Source: Bacillota bacterium
Lineage (GTDB): Bacteria; Bacillota; Clostridia; Acetivibrionales; DSM-1351
Length of the DNA stretch: 64,000 nucleotides
Direction: 5' to 3'
Assembly: GCA_023441625.1 (NCBI GenBank)
Contig: JAEZOA010000023.1
Span: forward strand, 1 to 64,000
Shown here: one piece after another, positions 25,744 through 34,075 of the stretch
Layout: each line of letters opens with the position of its first letter
Numbering within the stretch: position 1 is the first letter of the stretch
The notes under the pieces: generated by a model
What the model was told of the DNA's origin: nothing
The model's input: only the letters and a program-made list of their open reading frames with translations
Database searches by the model: none
Program-made: the position numbers and the translations under genes

Positions 25744-27180
25744 TTAGTACGCCTTACCCCAGTAAACCATTGTCTCAGCAGATTTACCACAGCACATACA
25801 TTTATCAGATATCTGTTCCTGCTCAAAAGGCATACACCTTGCAGTTGCACTTGTTCTTTCTTTTACCTTGTCCTCGCACTCACGCTCTCCACACCACATA
25901 CCTTTTACAAAACCAGGAGTACTGTTTATTATCTGTTCGAACTCATCTAGTGTAGCTGCCGTGTAGGTTTTCTTGTCTCTTAACTCCCTTGCCTTTTCCA
26001 GCAATGACTTTTGGATATCCTTAAGAAGGTTTTCAACAGTCTCCTCTAAGCCATCTATTGGAGTAAATATTTTTTCTCTAGTATCTCTTCTAACTAAAAC
26101 CACCTGATTCTTCTCTATATCCTTTGGTCCAATTTCAAGACGAAGAGGTACTCCCTTCATTTCGTATTCGCTAAATTTCCAACCTGGCATTTTATCACTA
26201 TCATCAATTTTAACTCTGAATTTTGAAGATAACTTTGACAATAATTCATTTGCCTTATCCAATACCCCTTCCTTTTGCTGAGATACAGGTATAATCATTA
26301 ACTGTGTAGGAGCTACTGCTGGTGGCAATACCAAACCACTGTCATCACCGTGTACCATAATAATAGCACCTATCAGTCGGGTTGTTACTCCCCAAGAGGT
26401 CTGATGTACATATTGGAGCTGATTGTTTTTATCAGTATATTGAATTTCGAATGCCTTAGCAAAACCATCACCAAAATTATGTGAAGTTCCTGACTGTAAT
26501 GCCTTTCCATCATGCATTAAGCTTTCAATAGTATAGGTTGCTTTTGCACCAGCAAACTTTTCCTTGTCAGTTTTTCTTCCCTTAATCACTGGAATGGCAA
26601 GCACATTCTCACAGAACTCAGCATATACATTCAGCATTTTTATAGTCTCTTCCTGAGCTTCTTCCTCAGTAGCATGAGCAGTATGTCCTTCCTGCCATAG
26701 GAATTCCAGCGTTCTCAGGAAAGGCCTTGTAGTCTTTTCCCACCTGACAACAGAACACCATTGATTATATAGCTTTGGCAAGTCTCTATAGGAATGAATA
26801 ATATTAGCATAGTGTTCACAAAAAAGTGTTTCAGAAGTAGGTCTTACACATAATCTTTCAGTGAGCTTTTCATCTCCGCCATGGGTTACCCATGCAACTT
26901 CTGGCGCAAAGCCTTCAACATGCTCTTTTTCCTTTAGCAATAAACTCTCTGGGATAAACATGGGCATATATACATTTTCGTGCCCTGTAGCCTTAAATCT
27001 ACCATCTAATTCCTTCTGTAGATTTTCCCATATTGCATAGCCATAGGGTTTAATAATCATACACCCTCTAACACTTGAATAATCAACGAGTTCAGCTTTT
27101 TTTATAACATCAGTATACCATTGTGCAAAGTCATCATTCATAGATGTAATTGCTTCAACTAATTTTTTATCTTTCGACAT
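25744..27180 (-). CDS. proS: Prolyl-tRNA synthetase, short archaeal/eukaryal type
   Basis: Charges tRNA-Pro. At 478 aa, without the inserted editing domain of ~570-aa bacterial ProRS, this is the archaeal/eukaryal-like class found in many Clostridia. Class II motifs are visible: motif 1 region (VRGCMIIKPYGYAIWE), motif 2 (RWEKTTRPFLRTLEFLWQEGHTAHAT) and motif 3 (GLVLPPAVAPTQ reads as the arginine-loop/anticodon junction). A C-terminal zinc-binding tail follows (CGERECEDKVKER...CMCCG, ending WGKAY). Start ATG at 27178-27180 with GGAGGT upstream. The 27181-27392 gap shows no T-box. Confidence 0.95.
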   Translation of the reverse strand: MSKDKKLVEAITSMNDDFAQWYTDVIKKAELVDYSSVRGCMIIKPYGYAIWENLQKELDGRFKATGHENVYMPMFIPESLLLKEKEHVEGFAPEVAWVTHGGDEKLTERLCVRPTSETLFCEHYANIIHSYRDLPKLYNQWCSVVRWEKTTRPFLRTLEFLWQEGHTAHATEEEAQEETIKMLNVYAEFCENVLAIPVIKGRKTDKEKFAGAKATYTIESLMHDGKALQSGTSHNFGDGFAKAFEIQYTDKNNQLQYVHQTSWGVTTRLIGAIIMVHGDDSGLVLPPAVAPTQLMIIPVSQQKEGVLDKANELLSKLSSKFRVKIDDSDKMPGWKFSEYEMKGVPLRLEIGPKDIEKNQVVLVRRDTREKIFTPIDGLEETVENLLKDIQKSLLEKARELRDKKTYTAATLDEFEQIINSTPGFVKGMWCGERECEDKVKERTSATARCMPFEQEQISDKCMCCGKSAETMVYWGKAY

Positions 27181-27392
27181 TTCTACCTCCAAAAGCTATA
27201 TTTTATCCGATTCCTATAAAAACTATCACAGAATCCAAGAAATCTGTTTTATCAATCCTAAGTTTTCTATAAACCGAAAAATTCATACCTATTATTATAT
27301 AATACATGTGATGGGGTATGTCAATACACTTGCAGTGCTAAAGCAGGTATATTATAATGTTTGTGTGAGTTTTTTAAAGGAGATAGCAAATT

Positions 27393-27863
27393 ATGAAGGT
27401 TGGGATAGGTCAAGATAGTCATAGCTTTGATTTTGAAAATACAAGTAAAAAATTTGTATTAGGTGGAGTAGTCTTTGATGATGTAACTCCTCTTGCTGGA
27501 AATAGTGATGCCGATGTAGTGCTGCATGCAATAGCAAATGCTATTTCAGGCGTAACGTGTGTTAATATTCTCGGAAAAATAGCCGACGAAATGTGTTTGA
27601 AAAAAGGAATAACAGATAGCTCTGAATATGTAAAAGAAGCGCTCAAGTACTTGGTCAATATAAAAATTGTTCATGTTTCAATTTCCATTGAATGCTCATA
27701 TCCAAAAATCACTCCAAAGATTCCAGAAATGCGAAAAACCATTTCAGATTTACTCAGTCTGCCAGAGAATAGTGTAGGTATTACAGCTACTACTGGTGAA
27801 GGACTTACTGCATTTGGTCAAGGGAAAGGTATCCAGGCCTTCTGTTGCGTAACAGCATTATAA
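27393..27863 (+). CDS. ispF: 2-C-methyl-D-erythritol 2,4-cyclodiphosphate synthase (divergent)
   Basis: Cyclises CDP-methylerythritol-2-phosphate in the non-mevalonate isoprenoid pathway. 156 aa, normal length. Zinc ligands are kept: GQDSHSF (Asp8, His10) and the VLHA histidine; the ITATTGEGL substrate loop is also present. Several common residues differ: the HSD element reads NSD, the DAL position has Asn, and the usual GDIGxxFPD reads NILGKIADE. I keep the IspF call because fold signatures are continuous and ispD is nearby, but activity is less certain than for a canonical copy. GGAGAT lies upstream of the ATG. It converges on ispD across a repeat element. Confidence 0.82.
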   Translation: MKVGIGQDSHSFDFENTSKKFVLGGVVFDDVTPLAGNSDADVVLHAIANAISGVTCVNILGKIADEMCLKKGITDSSEYVKEALKYLVNIKIVHVSISIECSYPKITPKIPEMRKTISDLLSLPENSVGITATTGEGLTAFGQGKGIQAFCCVTAL

Positions 27864-27886
27864 AACATTCTTAAAGTATTATATAA

Positions 27887-28294
27887 GGGTCTGTTGCAAA
27901 ACATAATACAATATACGAGAAAAACTTTCTGTTTTAATAGTACGTGAGTACAACTTATACCAATGGGAAGCTCAGTTAAAAGTAATTGCTGAAATTGTAG
28001 GTGAAACACAAGTGTTTTAGCCGTCAAAGCGACAGGACGTCGATTTGAGCAGCAACCCGAGACACGATGTCGAGTGTTCTGCGACGGCAAAAACGCTTGT
28101 GGTGAACCAGACTATTTCAGCAATTACTTTGGCACTTTTCAAGTATAAGTGCAACTAAACTTCTGCCTTCGCTAGAGCTCGGCACAAGCTAAGTTTTCTT
28201 TAGAGCAATCCATTGATATAAGTTTATACGGAAGTACTATTTAAACATAATCTTTTAACCATATTGTATCCGTTATAGTTTTGCAACATCCCCT
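27887..28294. repeat. Imperfect 0.4-kb palindromic element with IS-like terminal inverted repeats
   Basis: The ends read GGGTCTGTTGCAAAAC (27887) and, reversed, GGGGATGTTGCAAAAC (28278-28294). The inverse match continues inward: AATAGTAC...AACTTATACCAATGG against AATAGTAC...AACTTATATCAATGG, then AAAGTAATTGCTGAAAT and GCCGTC in both arms, with ~100 extra bases in the right arm. The centre (28025-28085) is GC-richer than its surroundings. No convincing ORF and no clear target duplication is visible. It fills the whole ispF-ispD gap. Confidence 0.75.
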
Positions 28295-28317
28295 TTTGTT
28301 TATCTTTTGCAGTAACT

Positions 28318-29031
28318 TTATAAATTCGCAATAATTGCTTCTCCAACAGCTAAATCCTCTGGAGTAGTTATTTTTATATTTTTATAGCTACCCTCGACAA
28401 TCTTAACGTCAATACCTAGTCTTTCAACTAAAACCATATCATCTGTGCCAATATAACTACTCTCAATAGCATTTTTATGTGCATCCATTATTATGTTATA
28501 TGCAAAGCCTTGAGGTGTCTGTATGCTCCATAGACTATTTCTATCTGGAGTAGCTGCTACAAACCCATTTTTGTCACTAATCTTGACAGTATCCTTAAGC
28601 CGAACGCCTATTCCACATGCACCATAGGTTTTTGCTGCATTTATGCAATTAACAATATTTTCTTCTGTTACAAATGGTCTTGCTCCATCATGAATCAGCA
28701 CAGTTTTGCACTCTTTTCCCACAGCACATAACCCCTTGTATACTGAATTCTGTCGCTGCGCTCCTCCACTAACCAAGGTGGTTACTTTTGAAAAATTATA
28801 GTGCTCAACTATTCTATGTCTACAAAAATTTATATCCCCTTCATTAACTACAAGAATAATAGCATCAATGTCTCTGCATTTTTGGAAAACATTAATAGTT
28901 CTCGCCAAAACAGGAATACCAGCAATCTCAATATACTGCTTGTTAATATCAGAATTCATTCTTGTACCTTTTCCAGCAGCAGTTATTATCGCTGTTACAC
29001 TTCCATTAAAACTATTCCTTTGCGCATCCAA
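28318..29031 (-). CDS. ispD: 2-C-methyl-D-erythritol 4-phosphate cytidylyltransferase
   Basis: Forms CDP-methylerythritol from CTP in the MEP pathway. 237 aa with ITAAGKGTRMNSDINKQY (nucleotide-binding loop with the essential Gly, Arg and Lys), LIHDGARPFV, GCGIGVRLKDTVK-like segment and TPQGF, ending in ITTPEDLAVGEAI. The only reasonable start is TTG at 29029-29031, 12 bases after GGAGG; the nearest ATG is out of frame. It lies 38 bases downstream of the PIN-TRAM gene and is probably cotranscribed with it, as in many Firmicutes. Confidence 0.93.
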   Translation of the reverse strand: MDAQRNSFNGSVTAIITAAGKGTRMNSDINKQYIEIAGIPVLARTINVFQKCRDIDAIILVVNEGDINFCRHRIVEHYNFSKVTTLVSGGAQRQNSVYKGLCAVGKECKTVLIHDGARPFVTEENIVNCINAAKTYGACGIGVRLKDTVKISDKNGFVAATPDRNSLWSIQTPQGFAYNIIMDAHKNAIESSYIGTDDMVLVERLGIDVKIVEGSYKNIKITTPEDLAVGEAIIANL

Positions 29032-29069
29032 TTATGTTTTCAGCCTCCATTAACCCATTTTTTAACAAT

Positions 29070-30119
29070 CTATTTATTAGGCTTAGCAAAAACCATTCTT
29101 CCCGCAGAAGTCTGAAGTACACTCGTTACCATAACCTGTACTGTTTCTCCTAAGAACTTTTTGCCGCCATCTACCACGATCATTGTACCATCTTCAAGGA
29201 ACGCAATACCTTGACCATTTTCCTTACCATCCTTCACCACTTGAACACTCATTTCTTCACCAGGTAAAGCAATCGGTTTAACTGCATTTGCAAGTTCATT
29301 TATATTTAAAACCTCTATACCTTTCAGCATTGCAACCTTACTAAGATTATAATCAGTAGTTATAAGCTTACATTTGAGTTTTTGCGAGGCTTTTAAAAGC
29401 ATTTCATCTACCTCTTGAATGTCAGAATAATCAAACTCTTCAATTTTCACTAAATGATTGCTATCCTTCTGAAGTAGGTTTAGAATATCAAGTCCTCTTC
29501 TCCCTCTTGCTCTTCTCATTCCATCCGTCGAATCTGCTATATGCCTTAGTTCTTCCAGTACAAAGGAGGGGACAATGATTTCTCCATCGATAAATCCTGC
29601 TGTGCATATATCTAATATTCTGCCATCAATTATGGTACTTGTATCAAGAAGTTTTGGAAGTTTCTTATTATTTGTACCGGCTTTTGAGTCCTTAAATAAA
29701 TCCAGTAAATTCTCACTACTTTTTCTAAGAGAAAGTACAACTCCAGCAAATCCAAATAATATATTGATTATTACTGCAAATGTCACTCCAATTATATCAA
29801 TTTTTAGAATTGGAATACTTATAAGATTTGCTACTATTAAACCGATAATAAGTCCAATGGCGCAAAGAAATAATTCAGAAAGAGTTATATTCTGAACTCT
29901 ATGTTCAATCTTATCAATAAAACTACCAACAAATTCGATTATTTTTGAAGCCATAAAGTAAAACAACGCACAAAAAATTAATGAAGATATAACGAAAATA
30001 GTAACTCGTAAGCTCTCACTAATATTAAAATCATTACTAATAAATATTGTTCGTAAAATTGTATATCCGGTAACTGCACCAAGAATAGAAAAAGAAATTT
30101 TAATAATTCGATTTAACAC
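29070..30119 (-). CDS. PIN and TRAM domain membrane protein (YacL family)
   Basis: 349 aa. Four hydrophobic segments occupy ~1-125, then a PIN nuclease-like domain (~160-280: LLDTSTIIDGRILDI, PSFVLEELRHIAD, RRGLDIL, LITTDYNLSK with the acidic residues expected of PIN active sites) and a C-terminal TRAM domain (~290-345, GQGIAFLEDGTMIVVDGG). Homologue of B. subtilis YacL; precise target unknown. Start GTG (30117-30119) with AAGGAG upstream. The carD-yacL-ispD-ispF order is typical of Firmicutes, although here ispF is inverted. Confidence 0.92.
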   Translation of the reverse strand: MLNRIIKISFSILGAVTGYTILRTIFISNDFNISESLRVTIFVISSLIFCALFYFMASKIIEFVGSFIDKIEHRVQNITLSELFLCAIGLIIGLIVANLISIPILKIDIIGVTFAVIINILFGFAGVVLSLRKSSENLLDLFKDSKAGTNNKKLPKLLDTSTIIDGRILDICTAGFIDGEIIVPSFVLEELRHIADSTDGMRRARGRRGLDILNLLQKDSNHLVKIEEFDYSDIQEVDEMLLKASQKLKCKLITTDYNLSKVAMLKGIEVLNINELANAVKPIALPGEEMSVQVVKDGKENGQGIAFLEDGTMIVVDGGKKFLGETVQVMVTSVLQTSAGRMVFAKPNK

Positions 30120-30144
30120 ATTCCATCTCCTTCAAAAGGTTCTC

Positions 30145-30627
30145 TTACTCAGCATATAGGTACTTTTGAATCTTATCTTCCACCTCATGCTGATTTAATC
30201 CTTTTGCAAGAACCAACTCACTAATTAATATTTGCTTTGCACTACTGAGCATTTTCCTCTCACCGGTAGAAAGTCCTCTTTCCCTATCTCTTTGCATGAG
30301 AGACCTAACAACATCAGCGACCTCAAATATATTCCCGCTCTTTATCTTAATCATATTTTCTCTATAACGCTTATTCCAATTTTGGGACAAATCGTGTTGC
30401 TCACTTCCTAGGGACATAAACACTTTATCAGCCTCAGAAATGCTTACAACATCTCTAATACCTATATCATTGACATTATTTGTTGGAATCATAACCTTTA
30501 AATCCCCAATTGGTATTTTCATAACATAATAGCTACATAGTTTGCCCAATATTTCTTTCTCTTCAATGGACTCAATAACACCCGCACCATGCATAGGATA
30601 TACAATTTTGTCTCCTACGTTATACAT
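30145..30627 (-). CDS. CarD-family transcription factor
   Basis: 160 aa. N-terminal RNA-polymerase-interacting Tudor-like domain (YNVGDKIVYPMHGAGVIESIEEKEI, MKIPIGDLKVMIPTNN), then a helical C-terminal domain (RDRERGLSTGERKMLSSAKQIL). CarD/CdnL proteins stabilise open promoter complexes. I place the start at the ATG at 30625-30627, directly after GGAGGTTACT; an ATG seven codons upstream has no site. Upstream there is a SigA-type promoter and, between promoter and gene, a terminator-like hairpin. Confidence 0.92.
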   Translation of the reverse strand: MYNVGDKIVYPMHGAGVIESIEEKEILGKLCSYYVMKIPIGDLKVMIPTNNVNDIGIRDVVSISEADKVFMSLGSEQHDLSQNWNKRYRENMIKIKSGNIFEVADVVRSLMQRDRERGLSTGERKMLSSAKQILISELVLAKGLNQHEVEDKIQKYLYAE

Positions 30628-30806
30628 AGTAACCTCCAAATAATACAAATAAATATAGTTCTCTTTTGTATATCCAGCTTAGCAAGCAAAGCTTAGGGCA
30701 TATTTTTCTCTATGTCCTCCTAAAGTTCTGTGGAAATCTTTTCTAGTTAAGCAAGGGTACAAGGGTAAAAATCAATTTCAAATCCATAAAAAAATCATAA
30801 AACACT

Positions 30807-30834
30807 AAAACGCACCTTCTCAGTGAGTGCGTTT
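30807..30834 (-). terminator. Hairpin in the carD leader, possible attenuator
   Basis: AAACGCAC pairs with GTGCGTTT (8 bp, 11-base loop). On the minus strand it is followed by TAGTGTTTTATGATTTTTTT. It lies ~25-50 bases after the predicted carD transcription start and ~180 bases before the ATG. Confidence 0.45.
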
Positions 30835-30865
30835 GATTATCTACGTATTTACTTCTTATAGGACA

Positions 30866-30894
30866 AGTATACTACAAAGTATGGGTATTGTCAA
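30866..30894 (-). promoter_or_regulatory. SigA-type promoter of carD
   Basis: Minus strand TTGACA (30889-30894), 17-base spacer, TATACT (30866-30871). It predicts a ~230-base leader before carD. Confidence 0.65.
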
Positions 30895-30961
30895 AAAAAC
30901 AAGCATACAAAAAATTTTAAACCTATTAACAGATTATTATACAATAAATAATTGTTTTTAT

Positions 30962-30991
30962 TTGACAGCACCTTAATTTTAAACGTATAAT
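30962..30991 (+). promoter_or_regulatory. SigA-type promoter of the 31024 gene
   Basis: TTGACA (30962-30967), 18-base spacer, TATAAT (30986-30991); the start codon follows ~25 bases after the expected transcription start. Confidence 0.7.
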
Positions 30992-31023
30992 TAATCTAGA
31001 CATTAAATACAGAGGTGAATCAC

Positions 31024-31419
31024 ATGAAGGATATGCTCATTGATGATTTTCAATATACTGCGCAGGAATTACTTGTTAGAAATAAGAGTATTCTTGATTT
31101 GATAACTAAATTTCAGGATTCAAATTCAAGAATTAATAGGGCTATTATAAAGTCTGTCACACAATGCGGTTGTTTGACTATTTCTGCTCATAAGCAGGAA
31201 ATCCCTGAAGACTCCAGTCTTGACGAAATTAAGAATTCCTTAGATAGTCATATAGAGGGCTCCTTATGTGAAAATTGCAGAGATGCTGTTGAAAGAGATA
31301 TTGGAAGAAATGTATTTTATTTAGCATCCTTATGCAATTCTCTTGATTTAAACCTATATGATATAATTTTAAAGGAAAATGATAGAATACGTATGCTTGG
31401 TAAATATAATCTGAGATAA
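31024..31419 (+). CDS. Small helical protein, possibly MazG-like fold
   Basis: 131 aa, mainly helical. Notable are CGCLTISAHKQ (~46-56), a CENC pair (~86-89) and a C-terminal stretch ERDIGRNVFYLASLCNSLDL followed by LYDIILKENDRIRMLG. The pattern E..IGR..FYLA.LC..L.L..YDI resembles the C-terminal helices of all-alpha NTP pyrophosphohydrolases (MazG-like), but the metal-binding ExxE motif is not clearly present, so function is not assigned. Start ATG at 31024 lies after AGAGGTG; an upstream in-frame GTG overlaps that site. Own promoter and terminator, so monocistronic. Confidence 0.75.
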   Translation: MKDMLIDDFQYTAQELLVRNKSILDLITKFQDSNSRINRAIIKSVTQCGCLTISAHKQEIPEDSSLDEIKNSLDSHIEGSLCENCRDAVERDIGRNVFYLASLCNSLDLNLYDIILKENDRIRMLGKYNLR

Positions 31420-31483
31420 AAATATTTGGCTTAGGTGCTATACCATGCCACGATTTCTTGTATACTACCTAGATTTTAAGAAT

Positions 31484-31524
31484 AAAGCTTAATCAGCAGA
31501 TATTTATCCACTGATTAAGCTTTT
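31484..31524 (+). terminator. Intrinsic terminator after the 31024 gene
   Basis: AAAGCTTAATCAG pairs perfectly with CTGATTAAGCTTT around a 14-base loop, followed by TCTTGT. Confidence 0.75.
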
Positions 31525-31619
31525 CTTGTCTAAGCTAACACTGCCGACTTCTGCTAGCCGCTGCAACCTGCTTACTTTTAACTACTAATCTCTATCTGCC
31601 GGTGTTCATCAAAATACAA

Positions 31620-32441
31620 CTACTTGGCCAGCTTACTCACAGGGAACTGTATCTCAGTAATATACTCATTTGGATTATTAGTAGCCCATTCGCCTTTAAT
31701 ATATATCTCCCTTTGGGGTCCTACAATACTATATCCATTATCTTCAATCCATTTAGAGATTGCATTGTAAGCCATATACAGATTCTGAAAAGCCCCCTTA
31801 TGGACTACCGTCGCCATCTCCTTCACACCTTCTTGAACCTTAACCTTTATCCTATCAGTTTCAGGCAATTCTCCAATAATCGGTTCTATTATTTCTGCAT
31901 CTACCGACTCCTCTTTGTCTCCAGTATTATGGTAAATTACCATACATGGCGGAACTACCCTAGCTCCATGCTTCTCAATATGTTTTCCAAGTTCCTCCCA
32001 TAGATGACCCTGTTCACTAAAACTTGGAATTGTATCCCTTAAAGCTGCAACACGGATTGGTTCAATTTCTTTTAGAACAATATCATAACTCATTAAATAT
32101 GCCTCCTGTTTACAAGTTTTTAGTAAATTCTCAACACGAGACAGCCTCTCCTGATCAAGCCGTATTTTTTCAGCTATTTCCAGATGTTTTATCTCCAAAA
32201 GTGTCTGTATTTGCTCTATACCCATATCCTTATTAAGGATTAATACAATTTCCTCAAGAGAAAAACACACATCCTTTAAAGCAAGTATTTTATTCAATCT
32301 TGGCATTTGCCTGGCTGAATAATATCGATAACCTGTTAAGTTATCAATTTTTTCGGGCTGCAGAAGCCCTAGGCTGTCGTAATACCTGAGCGTTTTTACC
32401 GTTACTCTGTTTAGTCTTGCAAAATCTCCGATTTTAAACAT
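31620..32441 (-). CDS. MerR family regulator with GyrI-like ligand domain
   Basis: 273 aa. N-terminal MerR winged helix (FKIGDFARLNRVTVKTLRYYDSLGLL, then TGYRYYSARQMPRLN), a dimerisation coiled coil (~75-115), and a C-terminal GyrI/BmrR-like effector domain (~125-273, PPCMVIYHNTGDKEESVDAEI, GPQREIYI). Proteins of this layout sense amphipathic or cationic compounds and usually regulate an exporter, but no exporter is adjacent. Start ATG at 32439-32441 has AGGTG five bases upstream; the in-frame GTG nine bases earlier lies within that site. Single gene. Confidence 0.9.
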   Translation of the reverse strand: MFKIGDFARLNRVTVKTLRYYDSLGLLQPEKIDNLTGYRYYSARQMPRLNKILALKDVCFSLEEIVLILNKDMGIEQIQTLLEIKHLEIAEKIRLDQERLSRVENLLKTCKQEAYLMSYDIVLKEIEPIRVAALRDTIPSFSEQGHLWEELGKHIEKHGARVVPPCMVIYHNTGDKEESVDAEIIEPIIGELPETDRIKVKVQEGVKEMATVVHKGAFQNLYMAYNAISKWIEDNGYSIVGPQREIYIKGEWATNNPNEYITEIQFPVSKLAK

Positions 32442-32537
32442 TCTATTCACCTATGTGCACATATTTTGAGGTCCTCATAAACAGGATAAACCCTTACCTA
32501 ACAGGAGAGTCAATATCCTTTTAAAAAATTTTTACTA

Positions 32538-33932
32538 TTAAAATACATTCTTAATAACATCTTGAAGGGATTTTAGTTCTATCACTTTTATATTTTTTAC
32601 ATCCAAAGAACGCATTAAAGCATTCTTTGCCACATAAACCCGTTTAAAACCCCTTCTATCAAGTTCTCTAATTCGGAGTTCTAATGAAGGTACCTTCTTT
32701 AGTTCACCTGTTAGTCCCACATCAGAAATGAAAGCAGTGTCATTTGGTATTTCTTTATCAAAGACTGAAGACACAATGCTCATAATAATTGATAAATTAA
32801 CTGCTGGTTCCTTAAACTTCAAGCCACCAGTAGTTTTTATAACCACATCCTTATCAAATAGTGATATTTTCCCTCTTTGTTCAAGTATTGAAATAAGTGT
32901 ACTAAGCTGTTCCCGTCGTATACACTCGCCAATTCTTGATGGATAAGGGGTAAACGTCTTTGAAACCAAGCTTTCTATCTCTACAATGATAGGTCTGGAA
33001 CCATCCTTTACAACTGTTAAAGCACATCCTGAAACCCTTTCGTCTTGCTCCCTGTATGTCATAAAAAACTCAGAGGGATTGTCAATTGACACAAGCCCAC
33101 CTTCAGTCATAGAGAAATATCCTCTTTCCCAAGTACTCCCAAATCTATTTTTAGAAACAGAAAGTCCACGGAGTTCTTCTTCATTATCTCCATCCAAAAT
33201 CAGAACTGCGTCCACGAGGTGCTCAAGAGCACGTAACCCTGCAATTTCTTCACTCTTATTCATCTGTCCAACTAGGAAAACTGCCCTTGGTTTTACTGGA
33301 TCTTTTGCTAGCTTGAGCAATTCATTTGCACACTCCATAGTTTGTGTCGGCGAGCCAGCTCTCGAACCTGGAAACCCTTCCAATACAAAGGTTTGTATAC
33401 TATCTACAATTACTAAATCAGGGTCAATCTGGGTTACAACCTCAAGAACATTGTCCATACTATTATCAGAATAGACCCATACACCAGTTTCTATTTTCTC
33501 AAAAAGCCTGTCAGCTCTACTTTTTATTTGACTCTCACTTTCTTCACCAGAAGCGTATAGAACTTTAAGCCCCCTAGCCGCAACATCAGCCGCCACCTGC
33601 AGAAGAAGTGTTGATTTTCCTGCTCCAGGCTTTGCAGTAATTATGGTAATAGAGTCCCTAACTATTCCTCCACCCATCACTCTGTTAAACTCATTTATTC
33701 CAGTCACTATTCTATCGCTGTTAGTAGCTTGAATTTCTGTTAGCCTAGCAATTTTTTTAACTTTTCGTGTGGAAGCAGATTTATTTTTTTTGGCCTCCAC
33801 AGTTACCTCCTCTAATGTGTTCCAATTACTGCACTCAGGACAACAACCGACCCATTTAGAAGACTCATAACCGCAATTTTTACACTTAAAAGCAATCTTA
33901 TACTTTATAGTAATCAACTCCTTCAACGTCAC
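32538..33932 (-). CDS. radA: DNA repair protein RadA (Sms)
   Basis: RecA-like ATPase promoting branch migration in recombination. 464 codons from the furthest upstream start. Domain order: C4 zinc finger (CKNCGYESSKWVGCCPEC), Walker A AKPGAGKST, Walker B VIVDSIQT, the RadA-specific SKNRFGSTWE motif, and a C-terminal Lon-protease-like domain (NDTAFISDVGLTGEL). The start is unclear: the only good ribosome site (AAGGAG) lies inside the frame, 9 bases before ATA at 33906-33908, while the GTG at 33930-33932 has none. In some Clostridia radA follows clpC; here 5 kb of other genes intervene. Confidence 0.93.
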   Translation of the reverse strand: MTLKELITIKYKIAFKCKNCGYESSKWVGCCPECSNWNTLEEVTVEAKKNKSASTRKVKKIARLTEIQATNSDRIVTGINEFNRVMGGGIVRDSITIITAKPGAGKSTLLLQVAADVAARGLKVLYASGEESESQIKSRADRLFEKIETGVWVYSDNSMDNVLEVVTQIDPDLVIVDSIQTFVLEGFPGSRAGSPTQTMECANELLKLAKDPVKPRAVFLVGQMNKSEEIAGLRALEHLVDAVLILDGDNEEELRGLSVSKNRFGSTWERGYFSMTEGGLVSIDNPSEFFMTYREQDERVSGCALTVVKDGSRPIIVEIESLVSKTFTPYPSRIGECIRREQLSTLISILEQRGKISLFDKDVVIKTTGGLKFKEPAVNLSIIMSIVSSVFDKEIPNDTAFISDVGLTGELKKVPSLELRIRELDRRGFKRVYVAKNALMRSLDVKNIKVIELKSLQDVIKNVF

Positions 33933-34075
33933 AACACATAATCATTATACTATTCATATACTATATTAAAAAATGATTTTTAAGGGAGAATACAATGGTA
34001 TCAAAACTTAAAAAAATGGTATTTTATCTTTATTTAATCATCAACCATGGCATAAGCTTATCTACAATTATGAAC

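Noticed and set aside
27181..27392. T-box riboswitch upstream of proS
   Set aside because: No conserved T-box bulge, no tandem hairpins and only 212 bases to the divergent ispF; nothing supports it.
27818..28090. 90-codon minus-strand frame over the 27.9-kb palindrome
   Set aside because: It crosses the inverted repeat and the ispF 3' end, with no start site or recognisable domain; the palindrome explains the open frame.
32986..33474. 162-codon plus-strand frame inside radA
   Set aside because: Antisense to RadA with serine/leucine-rich composition typical of a mirror frame; no start signal.
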